The notes: generated from the sequence alone by a model not told the origin. A stretch of DNA of 11,943 nt from an uncultured Clostridium sp. (GCA_934777095.1 CAKVNP010000027.1:1-11943); one strand, 5' to 3'; counted from the first letter of the stretch, positions 4,409-11,943 are shown. Numbers and translations: made by a program.

Positions 4409-5508
4409 TAGCTATTTTTAAAAGTGTTATAATAAATGTTATATATTTCTTCAAACGATACTTCCTCAGGGTGGTTTTTAAGTTTACTTTTATTATTCCA
4501 CATTGAATCAGTATAATCTTTTATTTCTTCCTCAGTTATTTCTATATCTACTTTAGTTAATGCTGATAAAATTTCAATCATTTCTTCGTAAGATTTAAGA
4601 CCTAACAATGCCCATATATTATCTATCTTTTTCCTATCTTTAAATACTGCTAAATATTCCTTATAAAGACATCCATTAGCCAATCCATGTGGCATATTCT
4701 TAAAATATGTTAATGGATATCCCATACCATGAGGAAGAGAGGTTCCTGTCTGAGCAATCACCATTCCTGCCATAGTTGATGCAATCATTAAGTTTTCCCT
4801 ATCAGTATAACTAAACTCTCCTTTTAACAGAGCTGGAATAGCTTTTCCCCAAATTACTAATGCTTTTTCAATTACTCCATCTGTTAATATATTAGCATTT
4901 TTGTTTAAATAACTTTCTACTAAATGTGAAAAAGCATCTACTGCTGTGCTTATAGTAGTTTTCACAGGCATAAATTCTGTATACTTTGCATCTAATAATG
5001 CTACTTTAGGGAAAACTTCCTGCCCTAAGTTCATTTTAGTCTTTTCTTTATGTACAGTTACTATTGAATATTGTGTTGTTTCACTGCCCGTACCTGAAGT
5101 AGTTGGAATAGCAATTACATCTAATGCTGCAAGCTTTCCTGAAGTAAATATATTTTCTTTTGTTATTTCAGGATTTTTCATCATTACTGCGATAGCTTTT
5201 GAAGCATCTAATGGTGATCCTCCACCTATTCCGATAATAAATTCACAGCCAAAATCTCTTCCTATATCAGAAGCCTTTTCAATAGTCTCCAATGATGGAT
5301 TTTCTTCTACCTCATTAAATACTACATAATGAATATTAGATTTATTAAGTGCTTTTACAGTATCCTCCAATGATCCATTTACTTCAGCTGAATGTTTCCC
5401 CGTAACAATTAATGCTTTTTTACCATACTTCAAGAATAAATCAGCATTATTTAACACTGCATTATTTTCCATAATTACTTTTGTTGGCATAAAAAAATTT
5501 ATGTTCAA
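4408..5508 (-). CDS. Iron-containing (group III) alcohol dehydrogenase
   Basis: The 366-residue protein is a typical Fe-dependent alcohol dehydrogenase, a cytoplasmic NAD(P)H enzyme interconverting alcohols and aldehydes. The N-terminal Rossmann-like half has GGGSP (95-99) and the conserved IPTTSGTGSE stretch (134-143). The helical C-terminal half carries the metal ligands Asp191, His195, His260 and His274 in DAFSH, LPHG and MPHG, all intact. Length is slightly below the usual ~380-390, with a short C-terminal part. Substrate (butanol, propanediol, lactaldehyde or other) cannot be assigned. Translation starts at a TTG (5506-5508) with AGGAGG nine bases upstream; the next ATG is six codons in and too far from that site. 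It follows hom on the same strand, 64 bases downstream, behind a hairpin, so it may be read through from the hom promoter. Confidence 0.9.
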   Translation of the reverse strand: MNINFFMPTKVIMENNAVLNNADLFLKYGKKALIVTGKHSAEVNGSLEDTVKALNKSNIHYVVFNEVEENPSLETIEKASDIGRDFGCEFIIGIGGGSPLDASKAIAVMMKNPEITKENIFTSGKLAALDVIAIPTTSGTGSETTQYSIVTVHKEKTKMNLGQEVFPKVALLDAKYTEFMPVKTTISTAVDAFSHLVESYLNKNANILTDGVIEKALVIWGKAIPALLKGEFSYTDRENLMIASTMAGMVIAQTGTSLPHGMGYPLTYFKNMPHGLANGCLYKEYLAVFKDRKKIDNIWALLGLKSYEEMIEILSALTKVDIEITEEEIKDYTDSMWNNKSKLKNHPEEVSFEEIYNIYYNTFKNS

Positions 5509-5517
5509 GATTATTTT

Positions 5518-5523
5518 CCTCCT
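5518..5523 (-). promoter_or_regulatory. Ribosome binding site fixing the TTG start of the alcohol dehydrogenase
   Basis: AGGAGG on the minus strand is nine bases from the TTG at 5506-5508. It lies seven bases from the hairpin at 5530-5562, so the RNA structure could influence its use. Confidence 0.7.
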
Positions 5524-5529
5524 TTTAAA

Positions 5530-5562
5530 ATATGGGCTGAGCTATTATTGCTCTGCCCATAT
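5530..5562 (-). terminator. Hairpin between hom and the alcohol dehydrogenase (terminator/attenuator)
   Basis: ATATGGGCTGAGC (5530-5542) pairs with 5550-5562 with a single mismatch around a seven-base loop. On the minus strand the stem is followed by only four T, so termination of the hom message is probably partial and the downstream dehydrogenase may get reduced read-through. Confidence 0.6.
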
Positions 5563-5572
5563 AAATATAATA

Positions 5573-6874
5573 CTATTTAAAATCCTCTATTCTTATTATA
5601 TTATCAACACCCTTAACGGTTTTCAAGTCGTTCAATCTTTCAATAGCATCCATTAAAAGACTTTCTTTTATTGCATGGGTAATCAATACTAAAATCACAT
5701 CTGTATTGGCATCGTCCTTCCTTCCTTTTTGGATAACTGTCTTCAAGCTTACTTTATTAGAACCGAATATTGTAGTTATCTGGCCTAATACACCTGGTTT
5801 ATCGCCTACTGTAAGCCTAATATAATATCTACTTTCTACTTCTCCCATCGGTCTAATAGACATATTCCATAAATTATTTTTAACCACAGGGTTTATATTT
5901 TCTATATCAATATTACTTCTTAATATGGCTATTATATCGCTCACTACCGCACTTCCTGTTGGCATATCCCCTGCACCTTTACCATAAAACATTAAATCTC
6001 CTACAGCATTCCCATTAATGAATACAGCATTAAATGCATCATATACGTTAGCTAATGGATGTGTGTCTGGAATCATAGTCGGATGTACCCTTAATTCCAA
6101 TGAACCATTTTTTCTCTTTGCGATAGCCAACATCTTTATTGACATGCCAAACTCTTCTGCAAACTTCATATCTTCCTTAGTAATCTTACTTATTCCTTCT
6201 CGATTGACATCATCTGGTGTTACTTTAGTTCCAAAAGCTAAGGAAGATAGTATAACAAGCTTATACAATGCATCAAACCCTTCTACATCTGCTGTAGGAT
6301 CAGCCTCTGCATATCCTTTTACTTGAGCCTCTTTTAATACCTCATTAAACTCTTCTCCATTTAACTCCATCTTGCTTAAAATATAATTGGTAGTTCCATT
6401 TACTATTCCATATAATTCAGTTATTTTATTCGCTGTAAGACTTTCACTTATTCCTTTAATTATTGGTATTCCACCTGCTACACTTGCCTCATAATAAAAC
6501 ATTACGCCTTCTTCATCAGCCTTTTGTAATACTTCATCACCACAAGAAGCAAGTAGCATTTTATTTGCTGTTACAATATGCTTTTTCTTAGACATTGCCC
6601 TAAGCAGATAATCTTTTGCAGGCTCTATTCCACCCATAACTTCTACTACAATTTTAATAGAATCATCATTTAAAATCTCCTCAAAATCTGTAGTCAAAGT
6701 TTCTTCTGGAACATTTAACCCTCTATTTTTACTTTTATCTCTGACTAGTATTTTAGCAACTTCAACCTCATATCCTGATCGTTTAATTATTTGATCTTTA
6801 TTTTCATTGAGTATATTCCATACTCCTCTTCCTACATTCCCTAAGCCAAGCAATGCAATTTTTACGTTTTTCAT
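5573..6874 (-). CDS. hom: Homoserine dehydrogenase
   Basis: This enzyme reduces aspartate-semialdehyde to homoserine with NAD(P)H, the branch step toward threonine and methionine, in the cytoplasm. The 433-residue product has the monofunctional layout: Rossmann motif GLGNVGRG (10-17), the HIVTANK segment with Lys105, the active-site block YEASVAGGIPII, VNGTTNYI and KGYAEADPTADVEGFDALYK with catalytic-type residues Asp201 and Lys205, and a C-terminal ACT domain (about 350-428, starting RLTVGDKPGVLGQI) for amino-acid feedback control. It is not fused to aspartokinase, and thrB/thrC are not adjacent. The ATG has a GGGGG-type ribosome binding site and a promoter at 6912-6941. The leader of about 30 bases leaves no room for a riboswitch or T-box. 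Confidence 0.96.
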   Translation of the reverse strand: MKNVKIALLGLGNVGRGVWNILNENKDQIIKRSGYEVEVAKILVRDKSKNRGLNVPEETLTTDFEEILNDDSIKIVVEVMGGIEPAKDYLLRAMSKKKHIVTANKMLLASCGDEVLQKADEEGVMFYYEASVAGGIPIIKGISESLTANKITELYGIVNGTTNYILSKMELNGEEFNEVLKEAQVKGYAEADPTADVEGFDALYKLVILSSLAFGTKVTPDDVNREGISKITKEDMKFAEEFGMSIKMLAIAKRKNGSLELRVHPTMIPDTHPLANVYDAFNAVFINGNAVGDLMFYGKGAGDMPTGSAVVSDIIAILRSNIDIENINPVVKNNLWNMSIRPMGEVESRYYIRLTVGDKPGVLGQITTIFGSNKVSLKTVIQKGRKDDANTDVILVLITHAIKESLLMDAIERLNDLKTVKGVDNIIRIEDFK

Positions 6875-6911
6875 AAAATCCCCCTTTTCAATTTTACCCC
6901 AACTTAAATTT

Positions 6912-6941
6912 ATTATAACTAATTTTTTATATTTTTGCCAT
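6912..6941 (-). promoter_or_regulatory. Promoter of hom
   Basis: On the minus strand ATGGCA (6936-6941), an 18-base spacer and a perfect TATAAT (6912-6917) precede hom, with a predicted start near 6905. Confidence 0.55.
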
Positions 6942-6983
6942 ATTTTATATTACCATTTCAATATATATTCTTTATTATTAAAT

Positions 6984-7011
6984 AAAAAGAGATTCCACCC
7001 ATGGTGGAATC
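6984..7011 (-). terminator. Terminator of the nucleoside transporter operon
   Basis: GATTCCACC (6991-6999) pairs perfectly with GGTGGAATC (7003-7011) around a CAT loop. On the minus strand the stem is followed by CTCTTTTT (6984-6990), 26 bases after the last permease gene, giving a standard rho-independent end. Confidence 0.85.
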
Positions 7012-7037
7012 CCTTACAAGATTATATATTAAATTAT

Positions 7038-7985
7038 TTAACGTTTCGCTGCGTCAAAAGGTTCTCCTGCTGCTTTTGGTGCTCTACTTGATTTTGAGAA
7101 AACAACTAAAGCAATTAAAGTAACAATGTATGGGAATACCTTTAACACTACTAGTGGTATTTTAGCTAATTCAGGAATTCCCTGAGAAACGTTAGCTAAA
7201 GTAGTTGCAAATCCGAAGAAGAATGTTGCTCCTAAAATACCAAGTGGTTTCCATTGTCCAAAAATTAGTGCTGCTAAAGCTAAGAATCCAAGTCCTGCTA
7301 CGTTTCCTGTAAATTCACCTGAGTAAGTAACAAGAATTACACAGCCTCCTAATGCTGATAAAGCACCTGATATCATAACACCAATATATCTCATTTTCAT
7401 TACGTTTATTCCAGCTGCCTGTGCTGCTTGTGGATTTTCACCACATGCTCTTAATCTTAAACCGAAACTAGTCTTATATAATAAGAACGCACTAACTGCT
7501 AAGATAGCAAGCACTAACCATGTTGTAGCATAAGTATTAGTAAAGAATAATGGTCCTATTACTGGTATATCTTTTAATACTGGTATACTTTTTCTAACAA
7601 ATCCTAAAGTTATTCTTACATTACCGCTTCCTGTAACATTTCTTGCGATGAATACAGTGATTGCTCCTGCCATCATATTTATAGCAGTACCACTTATTAC
7701 TTGGTCTGCATTTAAATTAATGCTTGCAAAGGCATGAAGAATTGAAAATAACGCACCTACAATTGCTGCTACCAGTAGCCCAATCCATAAAGCACCTGCA
7801 ACTCCTGCTTCATTTAATCTCGTTATTGTCATAGCTCCTGCAAAAGAACCAACAATCATAAATCCATCTAACCCTATATTAATTATCCCACTTCTTTCAC
7901 AATAAAGTGCTCCTAAAGCAGTTATTAACATTGGTATTGTATAAGCTATTGCATAAGGAAAAATTTGTACAATTATATCCCACAT
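7038..7985 (-). CDS. nupQ: Nucleoside ABC transporter permease, second subunit (NupQ/YufQ-like)
   Basis: The 315-residue, strongly hydrophobic protein is a permease of the branched-chain/sugar/nucleoside type (BPD_transp_2), with about eight to ten membrane segments. Family marks are visible: RSGIINIGLDGFM (31-43), typical of BMP-type permeases, and the cytoplasmic coupling segment GENPQAAQAAGI (182-193) that docks on the ATPase. It pairs with the preceding permease to form the channel. Its ATG overlaps the upstream stop by one base (TAATG), so translation is coupled, and a GGTGGA site lies seven bases upstream. It is the last gene of the operon, followed by a terminator. The nup name comes from the Bacillus subtilis guanosine transporter with the same gene order; the exact nucleoside transported here is inference. 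Confidence 0.9.
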   Translation of the reverse strand: MWDIIVQIFPYAIAYTIPMLITALGALYCERSGIINIGLDGFMIVGSFAGAMTITRLNEAGVAGALWIGLLVAAIVGALFSILHAFASINLNADQVISGTAINMMAGAITVFIARNVTGSGNVRITLGFVRKSIPVLKDIPVIGPLFFTNTYATTWLVLAILAVSAFLLYKTSFGLRLRACGENPQAAQAAGINVMKMRYIGVMISGALSALGGCVILVTYSGEFTGNVAGLGFLALAALIFGQWKPLGILGATFFFGFATTLANVSQGIPELAKIPLVVLKVFPYIVTLIALVVFSKSSRAPKAAGEPFDAAKR

Positions 7986-9070
7986 TATTTTTCCACCGCC
8001 CTTTCACTTGCATTACTTAAAGTCTTTTTATCTTCAATTTTTTTCTTAATGTATTTAATTACTCTATCCATTAACATACTAGTTGCTGCAAAGTATATTA
8101 TCGTTGCTATTATTGTATCAGCAAGTTCTGGTGGAACCCCTACATTAGCATTCATAAATCCTTTACCTACATATAATACACCAAAGAATAAAGCTGATAA
8201 TAATACACCTACTGGCGTATTGTTACCTAATAAAGCTACTGCTATCCCATCAAACCCTTGTGATGGCATTACACCGATTTGAAGTATTGCAGAGTTACCC
8301 ATATATTGTGTTACACCTGCAAGACCTGCTAAAGCACCTGCAATCATCATAGAAATAACTATATTTCTATTAACAGGCATACCTGCATATTCTGCACCAA
8401 ATCTATTTAAGCCAACTGCTTTTAATTCATATCCTAATACTGTCTTATTTAAGATAACCCAAATTACTATTACAGCTGCTATTGCAAGGAATATACCTAA
8501 ATTTATATATGACCCACCAAAAAGTTCTGAAAGCCATGGAGCCTTTAACGTTGCAGAATCTGCAAGTCTAGCTGATTCTGTTTCCGCTGATCCTTTTACA
8601 TGCGCTGGTACCATATAATACACTATCCAATAAGCTGTCCAGTTCATCATTATTGATGAAACAACTTCGTTAACATTAAATAATGCCTTTAATACCCCAG
8701 GAACCATTCCCCAGATTGCACCAGCAAGAATTCCGCAGATAACCATCAAAGATACTAAAGCCGGTGCTGGCATATTTACCTTTAAACCAATTACTGTTAC
8801 CGTAAATGCACCCGCAAGCATTTGCCCAGGAGTACCTATATTGAATAAACCAGTTTTATTAGCAAATGCCACTGATAAACCTGTTAAGATAAGTGGTGTT
8901 GCTGTTGCTATGGAATTACCTATTCTTTGGGGATTCATTAATCCACCTTTGAAAAGATATGTATAACCATCAATTGGGTTATATCCCATTGCAAGCATTA
9001 ATATACATCCTGCTATTAATCCTAATAATATTGCAGTTAAAGATTTTAATAATTGATTACTCTTACCCAA
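7985..9070 (-). CDS. nupP: Nucleoside ABC transporter permease, first subunit (NupP/YufP-like)
   Basis: This 361-residue integral membrane protein is the longer permease of the pair. It has an N-terminal helix (about 9-28), then the NKTGLFNIGTPGQM segment (71-84) equivalent to the GIINIG mark of its partner, a probable external loop around 155-185, and the coupling segment GLNRFGAEYAGM (220-231). The C-terminal tail is basic (KYIKKKIEDKK) and cytoplasmic. It starts from a TTG (9068-9070) one base after the ATPase stop, with AAGGAGG (9080-9086) embedded in the last codons of the ATPase gene, a tightly coupled arrangement. The two permeases are related but clearly different, as usual in this transporter family, and would form a heterodimer. 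Confidence 0.9.
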   Translation of the reverse strand: MGKSNQLLKSLTAILLGLIAGCILMLAMGYNPIDGYTYLFKGGLMNPQRIGNSIATATPLILTGLSVAFANKTGLFNIGTPGQMLAGAFTVTVIGLKVNMPAPALVSLMVICGILAGAIWGMVPGVLKALFNVNEVVSSIMMNWTAYWIVYYMVPAHVKGSAETESARLADSATLKAPWLSELFGGSYINLGIFLAIAAVIVIWVILNKTVLGYELKAVGLNRFGAEYAGMPVNRNIVISMMIAGALAGLAGVTQYMGNSAILQIGVMPSQGFDGIAVALLGNNTPVGVLLSALFFGVLYVGKGFMNANVGVPPELADTIIATIIYFAATSMLMDRVIKYIKKKIEDKKTLSNASERAVEK

Positions 9071-9071
9071 A

Positions 9072-10592
9072 CTAAGCTTCCTCCTTCTTTACACCAGCCA
9101 TCATTAAGCCGATTTCATTTTCATTTGTTTCATCTGCATTTACTATACCTACTAATTCACCATTATTAACTACTGCTATTCTATCTGAAACATTTAATAC
9201 TTCATCAAGCTCTAATGATACTAGTAATACAGCTTTCCCATTATCTCTTTGCTCAACTAATCTTTTATGAATATACTCAATTGAACCAACATCTAATCCT
9301 CTTGTAGGCTGTACTGCTATTAGAAAATCTGGATTACTTTCTATTTCTCTACCTATTATAGCTTTTTGCTGATTTCCTCCTGATAATGATCTAGCTATAG
9401 ATTGTCCACCTTCACCTGATCTTACATCAAATTCTTCCATTATCTTCTTAGCATATTTAACTATGGCAGATTTATTTATTATTCCCCATTTAGAGAATGG
9501 TTCTTTTTTATACTCTTTTAATACCATGTTATTTTCCATTGTATAATCAAGTATTAAACCTCTTTTATGTCTATCTTCTGGAATATGAGCCATTCCATCA
9601 TCAATTCTTTGACGTATAGATTCTTTTGTTATATCTTTATCATTAAAAGTAATTGTTCCTGATTCTACATTTCTCATTCCTGTTAATGCCTCAACAAGCT
9701 CAGTTTGTCCATTACCTTCAACCCCTGCAACACCAACAATTTCTCCTGCTCTTATATCAAGTGAAAAATTCTTTAATCCAAGAACTTTTTTATTATTATT
9801 AACACATAAGTCCTTTATGCTTACAACTACATTTTTAGGCTCAGCTTTTGTCTTTTCAACTTTAAATGATACTTCTCTACCAACCATCATCTTAGCCATT
9901 TCAGCTTCACTTACATCCGCTACATCTACTGTTCCAATATACTTACCTCTTCTAATTACAGTACATCTATCAGCAACAGCTTTTATTTCTTTTAGCTTAT
10001 GTGTAATTATTATTACCGACTTACCTTCTTTAATCATTCCTTTAATTATTTGAATTAGTTCTTCTATTTCATTTGGAGTAAGAACTGCTGTAGGCTCATC
10101 AAATATTAATACATTAGCATCTCTATAAAGCATCTTTAATATTTCAACTCTTTGCTGCATTCCGACAGAAATATCTTCTATTTTGGCATATGGATCAACG
10201 TTTAAGCCATATTTCTTAGATAATTCTTCTATTTTTTTAGCAGCTGTCTTTATATCAATAGTTAATCCTTTTTTAGGCTCAAGACCTAAAATTATATTTT
10301 CAGTTACTGTAAAGTTATCAACTAATTTGAAATGTTGATGTACCATCCCTATTCCTAAATCATTAGCAACATTAGGATTAGATATTTTAACTTCTTTTCC
10401 ATTAACTTTTATGCACCCTCTATCTGGTCTGTACATTCCAAATAACATTCCCATAAGTGTTGATTTACCTGCACCATTTTCCCCTAAAAGTGCATGAACT
10501 TCACCTTTCTTTAACTGAAGCGTAATATTATCATTAGCAACTATCCCTGGAAATTCCTTACGAATATTCAGCATCTCTACTACATATTCCAT
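9072..10592 (-). CDS. nupO: Nucleoside ABC transporter ATP-binding protein, two NBDs (NupO/YufO-like)
   Basis: The 506-residue protein contains two fused ATPase domains and powers uptake from the cytoplasmic face. Domain 1 has a full Walker A GENGAGKST (37-45), the family's divergent signature SVGMQQR (142-148), Walker B LIFDEP with Glu166, and H-loop His198. Domain 2 has a normal LSGGNQQ signature (403-409) but a degenerate Walker A GVEGNGQT (Lys replaced by Gln296), Walker B AVQPTRGLD (catalytic Glu position is Gln428) and Ser in place of the H-loop His. So one composite site should be catalytic and the other mainly structural. Asymmetric second domains are usual in the RbsA/MglA/NupO group, so this is not a mutation. 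GGAGGAGG precedes the ATG, and a promoter lies upstream at 10657-10685. Confidence 0.93.
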   Translation of the reverse strand: MEYVVEMLNIRKEFPGIVANDNITLQLKKGEVHALLGENGAGKSTLMGMLFGMYRPDRGCIKVNGKEVKISNPNVANDLGIGMVHQHFKLVDNFTVTENIILGLEPKKGLTIDIKTAAKKIEELSKKYGLNVDPYAKIEDISVGMQQRVEILKMLYRDANVLIFDEPTAVLTPNEIEELIQIIKGMIKEGKSVIIITHKLKEIKAVADRCTVIRRGKYIGTVDVADVSEAEMAKMMVGREVSFKVEKTKAEPKNVVVSIKDLCVNNNKKVLGLKNFSLDIRAGEIVGVAGVEGNGQTELVEALTGMRNVESGTITFNDKDITKESIRQRIDDGMAHIPEDRHKRGLILDYTMENNMVLKEYKKEPFSKWGIINKSAIVKYAKKIMEEFDVRSGEGGQSIARSLSGGNQQKAIIGREIESNPDFLIAVQPTRGLDVGSIEYIHKRLVEQRDNGKAVLLVSLELDEVLNVSDRIAVVNNGELVGIVNADETNENEIGLMMAGVKKEEA

Positions 10593-10628
10593 TAGTTGTC
10601 CTCCTCCAAATTATTTATTATGTATTTT

Positions 10629-10651
10629 CCGAGTAAACTTACCGAAACTTA
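10629..10651. repeat. Imperfect direct repeat at the predicted nupO transcript start
   Basis: CCGAGTAAACTTA (10629-10641) is followed directly by CCGAAACTTA (10642-10651); the second copy lacks three bases. The pair covers the predicted start of the nupO transcript and could be an operator, but I cannot match it to a known regulator with confidence. The CCGAA core recalls PurR-type boxes only loosely. Confidence 0.4.
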
Positions 10652-10656
10652 CATTT

Positions 10657-10685
10657 AGTATAATCTATATTATTCGTACTTTCAA
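10657..10685 (-). promoter_or_regulatory. Internal promoter upstream of nupO
   Basis: TTGAAA (10680-10685), a 17-base spacer and TATACT (10657-10662) on the minus strand form a good vegetative promoter with a start near 10650, giving about 58 bases of leader before the nupO ATG. It lies downstream of the terminator at 10787-10816, so the ATPase and permeases can be expressed independently of the lipoprotein. Confidence 0.6.
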
Positions 10686-10708
10686 CATTTTTATATACAT
10701 TTTTAAAA

Positions 10709-10738
10709 ATTATATATATTAAATATAATTTTTGTCAC
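10709..10738 (-). promoter_or_regulatory. Second candidate promoter upstream of nupO
   Basis: GTGACA (10733-10738), 18 bases and TATAAT (10709-10714) read toward nupO. The -10 lies in a 10-bp inverted repeat (AAAAATTATA at 10705-10714 with 10724-10733). AT-richness lowers confidence. Confidence 0.35.
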
Positions 10739-10786
10739 CTTTTGTCGTATACTATTTTATAATTATGCTATATTATTTATCCTCAT

Positions 10787-10816
10787 GAAAAAAAGACGGT
10801 TCAACCGTCTTTTTTC
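10787..10816 (-). terminator. Terminator between the lipoprotein gene and nupO
   Basis: GACGG (with flanking A-run, from 10788) pairs with CCGTC followed by a T-run (to 10815) around a TTCAA loop; both sides carry A/T tracts, so it works in either direction. It sits 10 bases after the lipoprotein stop. A leaky terminator here would keep lipoprotein mRNA in excess over the transporter core. Confidence 0.85.
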
Positions 10817-10825
10817 AAAACATAA

Positions 10826-11923
10826 CTATTTTATTAAATCACCTTGTTCAGCTTTTACTTCTATAGTTCCATCTTTAATTAAATCTAAAACTTCGTTTAC
10901 TTTCTTAACTGTTTCTTCTTTTAAGTTTGGATTTTCAGCTGGAATACCAACACCATCATTAGCAGCATTGAAAGTTAATGTTTCTCCTCCTGGGAACTCA
11001 TCATTTAATTGAGCTTCAATCATTTGGTAAGCAGCTGCATCAACCTTTTTGATAGCAGATGTTAAGATAACTGATTTATTTGAAGAAGTATCGTAAATAC
11101 CATCATTGTATTGATCTGAGTCAACACCTATTACCCAAACATTTTCACCATTTGAAACTCTGTTCTTAGCTTCACCAATTACACCATTACCAACTCCACC
11201 AGCTGCAGCAAAGATAGCCTTAACTCCTCTATCATACATAGTAGCAGCTAATTGTTGTCCTACTGCTGTATCAACAAATGAGTTTGCGTATTGTATATTT
11301 TCTGCTGCTAAAGTAACTTTTGTTCCAAGATTTTCATTAGCATATGCTACACCTTGTTGGAATCCCCAGTTAAATCTTTGAACTGCTGGAATTTCTAATC
11401 CACCGATAAATCCTAAATCACCTTCTTGCATTTCAAGTGCTGCTGCAACACCTACTGCAAATCCTGATTCATGTTCAGCAAAGTTTATTGATACTGTATT
11501 ATCTCCAACTTTTGCTTGTGGATTCTTTTCATCTCCATTGTTTGGTGAACCATCAATAATTACAAATTTAGCATCTGTATATTTATCTTGAGCTTCAAAT
11601 AAAGCTTGTTCAAATTTGAAACCTGGAGTTATTATCATTTTATATCCTGAATCATAAAGATTTTGTATTTCTGTCATATAATCTGCAGTAGTTTCCCCTG
11701 CTGGTTGTAAATATCTATCTGTTATTCCTAGCTTATCTTTAGCTAATTCAATACCTTCCCAAGTACCTTGGTTGAATGATTTATCATCTATTGTTCCTGA
11801 ATCAGTAACCATACCTACTTTTAAAGAAGATTCTTTTGCTCCTGAATCTCCGCTTCCACATCCTACTAAAGCTGTAGTAGCTAATAATGCTGATAATGCT
11901 ATTGCAATTGTTCTCTTTTTCAT
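10826..11923 (-). CDS. nupN: BMP-family nucleoside-binding lipoprotein (NupN/BmpA type)
   Basis: The 365-residue product is the substrate-binding lipoprotein of the operon, anchored outside the membrane to deliver purine-type nucleosides to the permeases. A signal peptide with a basic start (MKKR) and hydrophobic core ends in the lipobox LVGC, with Cys22 to be lipidated, followed by a Gly/Ser linker. The BMP domain starts at about residue 35: KVGMVTDSGTIDDKSFNQGTW, then NFAEHESGFAVG (147-158), FIGGLEIPAVQRFNWGFQ (172-189), AAAGGVGNGV (239-248) and VIGVDSDQ (264-271), all usual ligand-pocket segments. The Asp-rich DSDQYNDG stretch fits sugar-moiety binding in PnrA-like proteins. GGGGG lies seven bases before the ATG. 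The promoter and any regulator lie beyond the right edge. Relatives are also called BmpA, Med or PnrA; the specific nucleoside is not determined. Confidence 0.92.
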   Translation of the reverse strand: MKKRTIAIALSALLATTALVGCGSGDSGAKESSLKVGMVTDSGTIDDKSFNQGTWEGIELAKDKLGITDRYLQPAGETTADYMTEIQNLYDSGYKMIITPGFKFEQALFEAQDKYTDAKFVIIDGSPNNGDEKNPQAKVGDNTVSINFAEHESGFAVGVAAALEMQEGDLGFIGGLEIPAVQRFNWGFQQGVAYANENLGTKVTLAAENIQYANSFVDTAVGQQLAATMYDRGVKAIFAAAGGVGNGVIGEAKNRVSNGENVWVIGVDSDQYNDGIYDTSSNKSVILTSAIKKVDAAAYQMIEAQLNDEFPGGETLTFNAANDGVGIPAENPNLKEETVKKVNEVLDLIKDGTIEVKAEQGDLIK

Positions 11924-11943
11924 TTCTTTTCCCCCTATATTGC

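Noticed and set aside
4946..5329. Plus-strand 127-codon ORF opposite the alcohol dehydrogenase
   Set aside because: Antisense shadow of a well-conserved enzyme; its residues mirror the codons of the GGGSP and TTSGTGS motifs.
6018..6326. Plus-strand ORF opposite hom
   Set aside because: Antisense shadow of conserved hom coding sequence with no start signals.
6875..6990. Riboswitch or T-box in front of hom
   Set aside because: The predicted promoter leaves only about 30 bases of leader, with no room for such an element.
6807..7091. Plus-strand ORF spanning the hom start and the operon terminator
   Set aside because: It crosses a promoter, a terminator and the ends of two clear genes, so it cannot be a sensible coding region.
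7965..8282. Plus-strand ORF opposite the nupQ/nupP junction
   Set aside because: Antisense to two membrane protein genes; hydrophobic content is a reflection of those genes.
9817..10053. Plus-strand ORF opposite nupO
   Set aside because: Antisense shadow of the ATPase, no ribosome binding site.
9072..10592. Degenerate second ATPase domain as a sign of mutation
   Set aside because: Loss of Walker A Lys, catalytic Glu and H-loop His in the second domain follows the asymmetric pattern usual in this two-domain sugar/nucleoside importer group.
10593..10786. Purine riboswitch or CodY box upstream of nupO
   Set aside because: I see neither the conserved purine riboswitch core nor a reasonable match to the CodY AATTTTC-GAAAATT palindrome; only a half-site-like GGAAAAT is present.
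10785..11012. Plus-strand ORF beginning in the terminator after the lipoprotein gene
   Set aside because: Its first codons are the terminator stem and the rest is antisense to the lipoprotein gene.
1..11943. CRISPR array, tRNA, rRNA, insertion sequence or prophage genes
   Set aside because: No regularly spaced repeats, cloverleaf-like segments, rRNA-like stretches, transposase or integrase motifs were found on either strand.

Overview
The window looks like chromosomal DNA of a low-GC, spore-forming type Firmicute, most likely Clostridium or a close relative. From about position 320 onward the DNA is very AT-rich, genes have strong purine-rich ribosome binding sites, TTG starts are frequent, and the families present (Cof-type HAD phosphatase, stand-alone ATP-cone protein, a protein resembling the clostridial DUF3785 family, signal-less YkuD L,D-transpeptidases, BMP-type nucleoside ABC transporter) fit that group. 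The first ~315 bases are different: about 49% G+C against roughly 28-30% in the DNA that follows. They carry the start of what looks like a CBS-domain HlyC/CorC-type protein on the minus strand and a possible small membrane protein on the plus strand. The break lies directly behind the stop codon of the HAD gene, so it is either an assembly chimera/contaminant or a recent insertion boundary.

Layout. Positions 320-1496 hold a HAD phosphatase and a small ATP-cone protein, both minus strand; the HAD gene has its own extended -10 promoter. Positions 1679-2694 hold two tandem plus-strand L,D-transpeptidase paralogues without signal peptides. Positions 2697-2928 are rich in secondary structure: a 182-bp long imperfect palindrome, then a perfect 16-bp hairpin. 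Next comes a 36-residue basic minus-strand ORF (2931-3041) with a good ribosome binding site, a bidirectional terminator (3117-3153) and a cysteine-paired protein (3174-3593). A plus-strand permuted papain-like (YiiX/C92-like) cysteine hydrolase starts from a TTG at 3797 behind a clear promoter.

From 4408 everything is minus strand. Homoserine dehydrogenase (hom) is followed by an iron-containing alcohol dehydrogenase, with an attenuator-like hairpin between them. The window closes with a complete BMP-family nucleoside uptake operon in transcription order: lipoprotein (nupN/bmpA type), terminator, internal promoter(s), double-domain ATPase (nupO), two permeases (nupP, nupQ), final terminator. 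The lipoprotein catches nucleoside outside the membrane, the two permeases form the channel, and the ATPase drives uptake. The leaky terminator plus internal promoter would let the lipoprotein be made in excess over the membrane complex.

Most genes are ordinary housekeeping or accessory clostridial genes. I see no obvious new defence or mobile system. The points most worth a second look are the composition break near 315, the long palindrome at 2697-2878, the unannotated small basic ORF, and the tandem signal-less L,D-transpeptidases with a sporulation-like promoter candidate.
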